From Caryophanales bacterium UBA3935 (lineage in GTDB: Bacteria; Bacillota_I; Bacilli_A; ML615J-28; CAG-698): a stretch of 15,832 nt of DNA. A program made the translations under genes and the position numbers. Below the pieces are notes generated by a model. That model saw only the letters and a list, made by a program, of their open reading frames with translations. It made no database searches and was not told the origin of the DNA. How positions within the stretch are numbered: the first letter of the stretch is position 1; each line of letters opens with the position of its first letter. The stretch lies in NCBI GenBank assembly GCA_002385755.1, contig DGED01000045.1, positions 1-15,832 on the forward strand, written 5' to 3'. This document shows positions 1 through 7,001 of the stretch, one piece after another.

Positions 1-256
1 GATGTATTACAACACTTATTACGCAAATTGGAAGAACGATATTATCAGGATGAAAAACATTATCGACGAGACGAGAATTCACGAGGGCAGGCTCATATCT
101 CACAAAATCCTGCAGGATAATGTCGTTCAAGTCGAATACAGCCACGGCGTCAAACTGATTATCAACTATAATTTGAACACGACATATTACGATGTTAAAT
201 CCGGTTTGTCGGTGCGACCTTCCTGGTTTGCTGTCGTTGAGGGAGGAAATCTATGA
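1..256 (+). CDS. 3' end of a larger protein, possibly DUF5696-like (5' end outside window)
   Basis: The reading frame is open from the left edge and ends at TGA 254-256, leaving about 84 residues. The first ATG (position 2) has no visible ribosome site and is probably internal. The tail is soluble, with a stretch reading VQVEYSHGVKLIINYN followed by aromatic residues and a short hydrophobic end. Alternating beta-strand patterns of this kind close large carbohydrate-active or DUF5696-type proteins, which from memory often sit directly upstream of paired sugar permeases in Bacillota; the family assignment is therefore an inference from a weak match plus context. The stop overlaps the permease start as ATGA, so the two are probably translationally coupled. 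I see no signal peptide because the N-terminus is missing. Confidence 0.5.
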   Translation, partial: MYYNTYYANWKNDIIRMKNIIDETRIHEGRLISHKILQDNVVQVEYSHGVKLIINYNLNTTYYDVKSGLSVRPSWFAVVEGGNL

Positions 257-1353
257 AAATAAAGGCGTTTTTCATAAAAATCGGACAGTCGATATCAAAA
301 GGCTTGAGATTTGTTTTAAACAAGATTTCCCAAGCCTGGTATCGGTTATGGCAGACAAAACCGATGAGCAAAGTCAGGAAAGTTTTGTTCTACGTTCCCA
401 ACAAACTCACGGAAAACATTAGTTTCCGGAAAAGAAAAGCGATTTGGGGAATCGTTTTCGTCGTACCGCTGATAATCGGTTTTATCTACTTTTTCTTCCT
501 GCCGTTCGTTGTAACGATAGTATATTGTTTTTCCCGCGTATACAACGCAGGGTCTAAATCAACGACCGGCGCTCATATCGGGATTGTCACGGAATGGATC
601 GGATTTGATAATTTCAAATACATTTTGCGGGAGCACACAACATTCCGGCAAACCTTGCTTAACTCGACCGCTAACACTTTGCTTTCCTTCGTGTTAGTGT
701 TAGTGTTCAGTTTGATTATCGCGGTGCTGCTGAACTCAAAGTTCAGAGGGAGAGCGTTTGTCCGGGCGGTATTCTTCATGCCGGTTATCTTCAACTCCCA
801 AGCCGTTGATGTCGCGATGTCGATTGACGCCGCCACGTTGGATGCGTCGATGGATATGGCCATGCAGGATGTTTTTACCCGGATGTTTAATTTTGGCGAT
901 TTCTTGATTAATGCGAATTTGCCTTCTTTCGCGGTAAACTTCCTGAGCACGGCCGCGAGTCAAATTTACGACATTATCTCATATTCCGGAGTCCAGATCT
1001 TAATCTTCCTGGCCGGGATTCAATCCGTTCCCAAGCATCTTTACGAAGCCGCAAAAATCGAAGGGGCGACCCAATACGATATATTCTGGAAAATAACATT
1101 CCCGATGGTTTCGCCGCTGATGTTGACCGCGGGGGTCTATACGATTGTCGACTCGTTCCTGCGCTCCGAACTCTTAACGACGATAAACGCGTTTAAAAGG
1201 GCGGGAACGCGGGGCTTGACCTCCGGGCTTGGCGAGGTGTCCAATTACGGTATTCACGCCTCGATGTCGTTGATGTTCGCCTTAACCTCGATTCTTTTAA
1301 TCGCAATAGTATTATTCTTGATGTCAAAGTTGGTGTTCTACCATGACGAATAA
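253..1353 (+). CDS. ABC sugar transporter permease, MalF/UgpA type
   Basis: Inner-membrane subunit of a binding-protein-dependent carbohydrate importer (366 aa). The EAA signature that docks the ATPase is at residues 265-288 (YEAAKIEGATQYDIFWKITF then P). Hydrophobic segments lie at about 65-93, 140-160, 166-182, 245-258, 286-302 and 338-360. Two features depart from the common roughly 300-residue permease: a basic cytoplasmic N-terminal extension of about 60 residues, and a long insertion at about 183-245, rich in Met, Ala and Asp, between the conserved membrane segments and probably outside the cell. The start is ATG 253, preceded by GGGAGGAAAT. It overlaps the upstream stop and, by 11 bases, the next permease. 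Substrate is inferred from neighbours to be an amino sugar or small peptidoglycan glycan. No ATPase gene is present, so a shared MsmX-like ATPase is likely. Confidence 0.9.
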   Translation: MKIKAFFIKIGQSISKGLRFVLNKISQAWYRLWQTKPMSKVRKVLFYVPNKLTENISFRKRKAIWGIVFVVPLIIGFIYFFFLPFVVTIVYCFSRVYNAGSKSTTGAHIGIVTEWIGFDNFKYILREHTTFRQTLLNSTANTLLSFVLVLVFSLIIAVLLNSKFRGRAFVRAVFFMPVIFNSQAVDVAMSIDAATLDASMDMAMQDVFTRMFNFGDFLINANLPSFAVNFLSTAASQIYDIISYSGVQILIFLAGIQSVPKHLYEAAKIEGATQYDIFWKITFPMVSPLMLTAGVYTIVDSFLRSELLTTINAFKRAGTRGLTSGLGEVSNYGIHASMSLMFALTSILLIAIVLFLMSKLVFYHDE

Positions 1354-2389
1354 AGAGAAAAAGACAACCTTCATCGAAAAATTGAAGGAAGAATACCGCA
1401 GGGTTAAAGGCGAATGGAAAAACCCGACATTGATTAAGGTGAGAAAGCGAAAGGCGCTAATATATAGCGGCGCTTTTGTCCGGACGATAATACTTATCGG
1501 ATTGGTCTTTATTATTTTATTGCCGATTTTCGAAAAATTTTCCTTTGCTCTTCGCGATCCGATGAATATTACCGACCCTCAAGTAGTATTCATACCCAAA
1601 AAGCTGAGCACGCTGAATTTCCAGATTGCCATCGAGCTTTTGGACTTTCGGAGTTCTTTGGTCAACACGGTAGTTTTGTCGACATTTACGACATTGATTC
1701 AAGTGATGGCCAGCGCGATTGCCGGATACGCCTTCGCAAGGCTCCGCTTTCGGGGAAGCGATATTATTTTCTACATCGTTTTGTTTACTTTGGTGGTTCC
1801 TAACGAAACGCTGCATATCGCCCGCTTTCTTATGTTTACTCATTCCCGCTTTTTGGGACTGAAATTGATGGGCAATATTTTCTCAATGTACATTATGGCG
1901 GCTTTCGGAATGGGAATTCGCTCGGCGATATTCATATATTTGTTCAGGCAATTTTTCCGCGGCCTGCCGGTTGAGCTCGAAGAGTCGGCCGAAATCGACG
2001 GCGCCGGCGTTTTCCGGACGTTTTGGAGCGTTATGCTTCCAAACGCCAGGGGCGCAATCGTCGTCGTCGGTTTGTTCGCTTTTGTCTGGCAATGGAATGA
2101 CTATTATTATGCCAGTCTCTTTCAATACGCGGACAATAATTTCCCAGTCCTGTCCACTAAATTGGCGAGCGGGACGGAACGGCTTTTCACGATATTGTCC
2201 GGTTGGGTAAGCGAGGGGAAAGAGTACTTTAAACATATAACCGACGAACAAGTTAAAGAAGACCCGCTCTTCCGCGGGTTAATCGCCAACACGGCGGCGT
2301 TGCTTATGATGATCCCGCTGCTTGTCGGATATTTGTTTGTTCAAAGAAGGTTTGTCGAAAGCATCGAGAGAACAGGCATTGTCGGATAA
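1343..2389 (+). CDS. ABC sugar transporter permease, MalG type
   Basis: Second membrane subunit of the importer (348 aa), expected to pair with the permease encoded just upstream. The EAA loop is at about residues 211-234 (ELEESAEIDGAGVFRTFW then SVMLP), followed by the WNDY sequence at 251-254 typical of MalG-like subunits. Hydrophobic segments lie at about 44-61, 107-130, 140-155, 178-200, 236-250 and, at the end, 314-333. The N-terminus carries a charged cytoplasmic stretch of about 40 residues (MTNKEKKTTF onward), longer than usual. The start at 1343 overlaps the preceding gene by 11 bases and has no good Shine-Dalgarno site, so translation probably depends on coupling. A hairpin terminator follows immediately. 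Confidence 0.9.
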   Translation: MTNKEKKTTFIEKLKEEYRRVKGEWKNPTLIKVRKRKALIYSGAFVRTIILIGLVFIILLPIFEKFSFALRDPMNITDPQVVFIPKKLSTLNFQIAIELLDFRSSLVNTVVLSTFTTLIQVMASAIAGYAFARLRFRGSDIIFYIVLFTLVVPNETLHIARFLMFTHSRFLGLKLMGNIFSMYIMAAFGMGIRSAIFIYLFRQFFRGLPVELEESAEIDGAGVFRTFWSVMLPNARGAIVVVGLFAFVWQWNDYYYASLFQYADNNFPVLSTKLASGTERLFTILSGWVSEGKEYFKHITDEQVKEDPLFRGLIANTAALLMMIPLLVGYLFVQRRFVESIERTGIVG

Positions 2390-2393
2390 TTAT

Positions 2394-2435
2394 AAGGGGG
2401 GTTGCATTTATATTTGTAACCTCCCTTTGTTTTTG
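2394..2435 (+). terminator. Rho-independent-type hairpin between permease and nagZ
   Basis: Bases 2394-2406 pair with 2415-2427: 13 base pairs including two G-U pairs, with an 8-base loop. The 3' arm runs into TTTGTTTTTG. It lies only 17 bases before the nagZ start, and no promoter fits in between. It is therefore more likely a partial terminator or attenuator inside the operon, setting the permease to enzyme ratio, than a true operon end. It may also protect the permease mRNA 3' end. Confidence 0.7.
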
Positions 2436-2451
2436 AATAAGCGAGGCAGTT

Positions 2452-3978
2452 ATGGACGTTAAATCTCTGACATTGGAACAAAAAATCGGTCAAATGTTAA
2501 TGTTCGCTTTCCACGGGACGGAATATAACGAGCAGATTTCCGCCTTTCTTTCCGAGTTTCATTTGGGCGGCGTCGTTTATTTTTATCGTAATATCAAGGG
2601 AATTGTTCAAGCGGCGGATTTGAACGGGAAAATTCAAAGCGAGGCGAAAATTCCGCTTTTTATCGGCATTGACCAAGAAGGGGGGGCGGTGTTAAGAATC
2701 ATGGAAGGCATTACGCCGCTGCCGGGGGCGATGGCGCTCGCCAGCGCGCCTTCCGGGGATATTTACCGCGTCACCCGGGCGGTCGGGCGCGATTTAAAGA
2801 AATTGGGATTTAACTTGAATTTCGCCCCGGTTGCCGACATTAACAACAACCCCCGCAATCCGGTGATCAATTCCCGCTCCTATGGCGACGACCCCTCTTC
2901 AGTCGCCGAGCGCGTCGCGCAGGCGGGATTGGGGTTTCAGGACAGCCTTGTTTTGCCGACGGTTAAACATTTTCCCGGCCACGGCGACACCGCGGTTGAT
3001 TCCCATCTCGGGTTGCCCGTCGTAAATAAAGGGGTAGAGGAATTATCGCGGGTCGAGCTAGCGCCTTTTCGGCGGGCGATAGACGCCGGGATTGACGGCG
3101 TTATGATGTCCCACATTCTTTTTCCCGCTTTAGACGAAAAATTCCCGGCGTCGTTGTCATATAATATAATAACCGGCCTGTTAAAAAAGAGAATGGGTTT
3201 TAACGGGCTAATCGTTACCGATTCCCTTACGATGGGAGCGATAGCGAAAAACTATTCGACGGAGGACGTTATTCGCCTTGGCGTTAACGCCGGCAACGAC
3301 GTGTTGATATTCTGCGGGAGGGCGGAGCTTTCCGAGCAAAGGAACATTTACCAAACGTTCCTTAAACTCGTAAAGGAAAACGAGATTTCGGAGGCAAGGA
3401 TTGACGAGTCGGTCCGGAAAATCTTGCGATTGAAAGAGAAATACGTTTCCCGTGAAATAGACCCTGATTCCGTCGGTCCGGCGGAGGAACGGGAATTTGC
3501 GGACCGCTTGCAGGCGGAAAGCATCACGCTCGTCCGTAATCGCGGTCTTATACCTTTATCCCCCGATAAAAGGGTTTTAGTATTATTTCCGCGGCTTAAG
3601 ATTTTCAGTTTAATTGATAACGAGGATCAAAATTATAAATCGCTCGGCAATTTTTTGCCGTATGAGGAAATCATTATTGACGATGAAACAAATTTACAAG
3701 ATATTGCTTGTCAAAGTGAAAATTATGATATAATATTGCTGGCTACATACAATGTATGCGCCGGCGATCGCCAACAACAATTATTCGAAGCCCTTGAGAA
3801 ATCGAAAACGGTTGTTGTCGCGTTGCGCTCGCCTTATGATATTATGCATCTTCCGGGAGCGGAAAATTACATATGCATTTACGAGGCGACCGAACATTCC
3901 CTGCGTCATTTGAGTTTGTGTTTGTTAGGGAAAAGCCCGTTTCTGGGAAAATTACCGATTAAACTAGAGGTGAATTAG
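2452..3978 (+). CDS. nagZ: Beta-N-acetylhexosaminidase NagZ (GH3), cytosolic form
   Basis: Predicted to remove non-reducing-end GlcNAc from GlcNAc-MurNAc fragments (508 aa). Residues 1 to about 335 form the GH3 TIM barrel. The NagZ signature KHFPGHGDTAVDSH is at 172-185, giving the Asp183/His185 acid-base dyad of this subfamily. The predicted nucleophile is Asp257 in IVTDSLTMGA, and the IDQEGGAV motif lies near residue 73. Residues from about 350 to 508 are the C-terminal alpha/beta domain seen in Gram-positive two-domain NagZ proteins, ending in GKLPIKLEVN. No signal peptide or lipobox is present; the start is at the domain boundary, with GAGG five bases upstream. B. subtilis NagZ is exported, so a cytosolic location here implies that oligosaccharides are imported. 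nagB follows without a gap. A second GH3 domain occurs in the fusion gene at 12514. Confidence 0.92.
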   Translation: MDVKSLTLEQKIGQMLMFAFHGTEYNEQISAFLSEFHLGGVVYFYRNIKGIVQAADLNGKIQSEAKIPLFIGIDQEGGAVLRIMEGITPLPGAMALASAPSGDIYRVTRAVGRDLKKLGFNLNFAPVADINNNPRNPVINSRSYGDDPSSVAERVAQAGLGFQDSLVLPTVKHFPGHGDTAVDSHLGLPVVNKGVEELSRVELAPFRRAIDAGIDGVMMSHILFPALDEKFPASLSYNIITGLLKKRMGFNGLIVTDSLTMGAIAKNYSTEDVIRLGVNAGNDVLIFCGRAELSEQRNIYQTFLKLVKENEISEARIDESVRKILRLKEKYVSREIDPDSVGPAEEREFADRLQAESITLVRNRGLIPLSPDKRVLVLFPRLKIFSLIDNEDQNYKSLGNFLPYEEIIIDDETNLQDIACQSENYDIILLATYNVCAGDRQQQLFEALEKSKTVVVALRSPYDIMHLPGAENYICIYEATEHSLRHLSLCLLGKSPFLGKLPIKLEVN

Positions 3979-4704
3979 ATGAGAATTATTATTGCGCAAG
4001 ATTATCAGGAGTTAAGCGACCGGGCGTCCCGAATCATTGTCGGACTCATAACGGAGAAGCCGGATGCCGTTTTAGGCTTGGCGACCGGAAGCACCCCGAT
4101 AGGCTTGTATCAAAAGTTGATTGAAAAATACCGCGAGAAGGTTTTGTCTTTCGAAAAAATAAAGACGTTTAATCTTGACGAATATTACGGCCTCTCGCCG
4201 GAACACCCGCAAAGTTATCATTATTTCATGCGTAAACAATTATTCGATCATGTCGACATCAAACCGGAGAGCATCAATATTCCCCGCGGTGTCGGCGCCG
4301 AACCGGAAGTTTTATGCCAAGAGTACAACGAAAAACTAAAAACGGCCAATATCGACCTTCAGGTATTAGGAATTGGCAACAACGGTCATATCGGTTTTAA
4401 CGAGCCGGGCACGTCCTTTAATCAGGAGACGTTCGTTGTTGAGTTAGCCGCGGAGACGAGAGAAGCAAATAAAAGGTTTTTCTCGTCAATCGACGAAGTC
4501 CCGCGTCACGCTATCACGATGGGAATAAAGAATATAATGGAAGCGAAAAAAATATTGCTTTTGGCGTCGGGAGTTTCAAAAGCACCGGCAATAAAAAGGT
4601 TAATCTACGGCCCGATAAGCGAGGAATTCCCGGCATCGGTTTTAAAAAACCATCCCGATGTCACGGTTATTCTCGATCGCGAGGCGGCGTCGATGATTAA
4701 ATAA
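3979..4704 (+). CDS. nagB: Glucosamine-6-phosphate deaminase NagB
   Basis: Converts glucosamine-6-phosphate to fructose-6-phosphate and ammonia in the cytosol, the committed step from amino sugars into glycolysis. The 241-residue length matches the short Gram-positive NagB form, which lacks the C-terminal tail of the E. coli enzyme. Visible motifs are LGLATGSTPIGLY (32-44, phosphate-binding), FNLDEYYGL with catalytic-base Asp67, NIPRG (100-104), and GIGNNGHIGFNEPG (131-144) carrying His137 and Glu142. Asn135 occupies the position of E. coli Asp141, as is usual in the Bacillus-type enzyme. The start directly abuts the nagZ stop, with AGAGGTG as ribosome site. Its place between an exo-glucosaminidase and a binding protein argues that GlcNAc is used as carbon or nitrogen source. 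NagA, which must act first, is not in the window. Confidence 0.97.
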   Translation: MRIIIAQDYQELSDRASRIIVGLITEKPDAVLGLATGSTPIGLYQKLIEKYREKVLSFEKIKTFNLDEYYGLSPEHPQSYHYFMRKQLFDHVDIKPESINIPRGVGAEPEVLCQEYNEKLKTANIDLQVLGIGNNGHIGFNEPGTSFNQETFVVELAAETREANKRFFSSIDEVPRHAITMGIKNIMEAKKILLLASGVSKAPAIKRLIYGPISEEFPASVLKNHPDVTVILDREAASMIK

Positions 4705-4720
4705 ATTTCAGGGAGGAGAT

Positions 4721-6892
4721 ATGAGAAAGTTTTTTGTAATTTACTTTGCGCTATTCTTGGTGTTGTTTGCTGTCGGATGCAATGGCGATAACACGGTAAA
4801 ACTTGAGTCATTAACGCTGAATCGCGAAAATTTCACGATTGTTGTTGATGAGACGGCCCAGTTGTCGGTCACGGCTCAACCCAAAGGGGCGAGCGCCAGG
4901 GTTAATTGGAGCTCGTCGAATCCGGAAGTCGCGACGGTAAGCGACACCGGTTTAGTCACGGGAAAGAGCCCGGGAAAAGCGACGATAACCGCGACTTCGA
5001 AAGTTGACTCGAAAATATCCGTATCTGTTGAAGTAACGGTGACAGAATTATCCTATGACGATCCCGAGTCTTTGGAAATCACCACGCGCGATTCCATGGC
5101 TCTTCATTCGACTTTTTCCATTACTTTTGAGGTTTTTCCCGAAACCGCGAAACAGGAGGTTGAGTTTAGCAGTTCGGACGAAACGGTTGCGACGGTAAGC
5201 GAAAACGGTCTTGTTCTCGCCAAAGGCCTGGGGACAACGACAATCACGGTTACCGTGGTCGCCAACCCGGAAATCTCGCGAAGTTTCACGTTGGAAGTAA
5301 CGGAAAGCGGCGATATTACCAAGCCGACCAGCATCGTTATTAACGGCGAAAGGGAAGTGGAAGAAGGCGGAACCATTCAATTTTCAGCGACCGTTTACCC
5401 GCTCGGCGTAAATCAGGATGTTATTTGGAGCCTGAATAGCGAAACGTATGCGACAATTAGCGAGAACGGCAGATTGACCGCCTTAAAACAAGGCTCGGTT
5501 TATGTAATCGCGACTTCGGCGGTTGACGATAACGTGATGGAAATGGCCTTGGTTACGATTAAGGCAAAAAAGGCTGAAGAACCTTATCCCGATTTAGAAC
5601 AATATGTTATCAAGATTATGGCCGCTTCGCACGCGACGCATGAACATGACCCGTTTCTGGAAAAATACGTCGGTGTCGACAAAGCGGCGAAACAGCAGAT
5701 CTGGCGGGCGGTGGAAGATAATTTCAACTGCAAGTTAGAAGTTGTCGCCTATCCCGACGCGGCTCCCTGGGGACCCCAACGCGTTTCTTGGATAATCCAA
5801 AAAGCGACGACCGGCGAGGCTGAAGCGGATATTTTCGTCGCGGCCAGCGAATGGACTAAAGAATTAGTCGAAGGCGGCGCCTGCTATGATCTTAGCGAGT
5901 ATTACCACCAATACGGTAAAAATCAAATGAGTAACGCCCTGAAAGCGGCGGCCACATACAAAGGCGGCATTTACGCTTTCCCGGCGGTTTCGGCGGCGAG
6001 CATTAACGTTGAAAAGGGAATTTTCTATAACGTGAATCTGCTGACCAGTCTGGGTATTGAATCCCCCGCGATAGCGTTTAACGAGGGCCGATGGACATAC
6101 ACGGATTTCTATAATTATATGTTGGAAGTGCAGTCAAAACTGGGCGACGAACAATACGCAATAACCGGCGAGCCGTCGAAGTATTGGATCGGTATGGTTA
6201 ATGCCGGCGGGGTAAAACTTGCCGACACGATCACGTTAAGCGTTAATGTCCTGCACCAGTATTCGTTCCAGGCGGCCGAAGTATTGCGCGATTTATATGA
6301 GGCGGGAGCTTGGGATCCGGCCTCCGACAGTTGGGAAGTTACAACGGCGTTTTCCGAAAGCCGGGCTGTTTTCCAACACGGAGAGTATTGGTTCGTAAAA
6401 ACCGATAACCGTTTTAAACCAAATTTATGGGGAGACGGCACCACCAAATACGGCTTTGTCCCGTTTCCGTATCCCAACGGTTTTGCCAAGAGCGCGACTA
6501 GGACATACAACGCCGGAGGCCACTTCTACATTTTAGGCAAAGGAAGAGAGTACCCCTCCAACGTTACCGCAAAGGATATCTATCGCGCTTATACAACGGT
6601 GTTGCTTGAAACCAAGCAATATTTGGAACAAGACCAAAGCTTTGATGAAGAACAACAAATGAGAAACCAAGCGCAAAGCCGTTTGGATGACCCGGACTCG
6701 ATCGAAGCCTTGCTCTTTTTCGGTCCCGATAAGGCAATTTTTGATCCGATTGAATTGCTGGATCCATTATGGAAAGGCGGAAGCTTGGGCGGCGCGCTGC
6801 GCTCCGTCGTTATTAGCGGCGATGATTTTCACGAAACGCTGGCGCCCCATATACCGCGATTAGAAATAGAACTAATGAACACTTACGGGTAA
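4721..6892 (+). CDS. Lipoprotein solute-binding protein with three N-terminal Big_2 Ig-like domains
   Basis: Predicted surface-anchored ligand-binding subunit for the sugar importer (723 aa). A signal peptide ends in lipobox AVGC with Cys20 as the lipidated residue. Three bacterial Ig-like (Big_2) repeats follow at about 28-108, 113-196 and 202-283, each with the WSSSNPEVATVSDTG / GLVTG / ATITATS pattern. An extracellular sugar-binding-protein domain fills about 288-723. That domain opens with a histidine cluster, HATHEHD (304-310), and contains DAAPWG and ADIFVAASEW. Ordinary sugar-binding proteins are about 400-450 residues; here the Ig repeats add a stalk, perhaps to span a thick wall or bind it. 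GGGAGGAG sits directly upstream of the start. It closes the permease-nagZ-nagB cluster, so it is probably their partner. The ligand is inferred, not shown. The gene at 7002 is a full-length paralogue. Confidence 0.88.
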   Translation: MRKFFVIYFALFLVLFAVGCNGDNTVKLESLTLNRENFTIVVDETAQLSVTAQPKGASARVNWSSSNPEVATVSDTGLVTGKSPGKATITATSKVDSKISVSVEVTVTELSYDDPESLEITTRDSMALHSTFSITFEVFPETAKQEVEFSSSDETVATVSENGLVLAKGLGTTTITVTVVANPEISRSFTLEVTESGDITKPTSIVINGEREVEEGGTIQFSATVYPLGVNQDVIWSLNSETYATISENGRLTALKQGSVYVIATSAVDDNVMEMALVTIKAKKAEEPYPDLEQYVIKIMAASHATHEHDPFLEKYVGVDKAAKQQIWRAVEDNFNCKLEVVAYPDAAPWGPQRVSWIIQKATTGEAEADIFVAASEWTKELVEGGACYDLSEYYHQYGKNQMSNALKAAATYKGGIYAFPAVSAASINVEKGIFYNVNLLTSLGIESPAIAFNEGRWTYTDFYNYMLEVQSKLGDEQYAITGEPSKYWIGMVNAGGVKLADTITLSVNVLHQYSFQAAEVLRDLYEAGAWDPASDSWEVTTAFSESRAVFQHGEYWFVKTDNRFKPNLWGDGTTKYGFVPFPYPNGFAKSATRTYNAGGHFYILGKGREYPSNVTAKDIYRAYTTVLLETKQYLEQDQSFDEEQQMRNQAQSRLDDPDSIEALLFFGPDKAIFDPIELLDPLWKGGSLGGALRSVVISGDDFHETLAPHIPRLEIELMNTYG

Positions 6893-6908
6893 TTCTTTGC
6901 CTAAAATT

Positions 6909-6924
6909 TATTATTGCAATATTA
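6909..6924. promoter_or_regulatory. Palindrome overlapping the -35 box, candidate operator
   Basis: TATTGCAATA at 6912-6921 is a perfect 10-base palindrome, extendable to 6909-6924 with one mismatched pair. It is centred on the -35 hexamer of the downstream promoter, so a bound repressor would block RNA polymerase. A second, larger dyad, GCCTAA (6899-6904) with TTAGGC (6922-6927), overlaps it. No T-run follows, so it does not look like a terminator for the upstream gene. The regulator is not in the window. In AT-rich spacer DNA a chance palindrome is possible. Confidence 0.35.
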
Positions 6925-6942
6925 GGCGAAAAAGTGTATAAT
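6914..6942 (+). promoter_or_regulatory. Sigma-A-type promoter for the second binding protein
   Basis: TTGCAA (6914-6919) and a consensus TATAAT (6937-6942) are separated by exactly 17 bases. Transcription would start near 6949, about 50 bases before the ATG at 7002. This gives the second binding protein its own transcript, separate from the preceding gene cluster. Confidence 0.7.
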
Positions 6943-6954
6943 ATTGATGTAATC

Positions 6955-6971
6955 CTTTTCATAAGGAAAAG
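6955..6971 (+). promoter_or_regulatory. Small 5' leader hairpin
   Basis: CTTTTC (6955-6960) and GAAAAG (6966-6971) form a perfect 6-bp stem with a 5-base loop, a few bases after the predicted transcription start. A hairpin at the very 5' end can protect an mRNA from decay, which would suit an abundant binding protein. It is too simple to be a riboswitch. The ribosome site AGAGGAGGAG lies well downstream at 6989-6996 and remains free. Confidence 0.35.
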
Positions 6972-7001
6972 CAAAATTATCATAAAAAGAGGAGGAGTTT
7001 A

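Noticed and set aside
693..710. Short GTGTTA tandem repeat in the first permease
   Set aside because: It encodes a Val-Leu membrane helix and has only three imperfect units, so it is ordinary hydrophobic coding sequence.
3704..3734. TTGTCA and TATAAT inside nagZ, a possible internal promoter for nagB
   Set aside because: The spacer is only 15 bases for TTGTCA (19 for the alternative TTGCTT), and the patch is AT-rich coding sequence, so chance is a sufficient explanation.
5048..5380. Minus-strand open frames across the Big_2 and other coding regions (also 573-950, 1883-2251, 14991-15635)
   Set aside because: They lie wholly inside well-supported + strand genes, have no plausible ribosome sites or recognisable domains, and are explained by codon bias of the sense strand.
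6893..7001. Riboswitch (such as glmS-like or amino-sugar-responsive) in the leader of the second binding protein
   Set aside because: The leader is only about 50 bases with a single 6-bp hairpin, too small for a known riboswitch or ribozyme.
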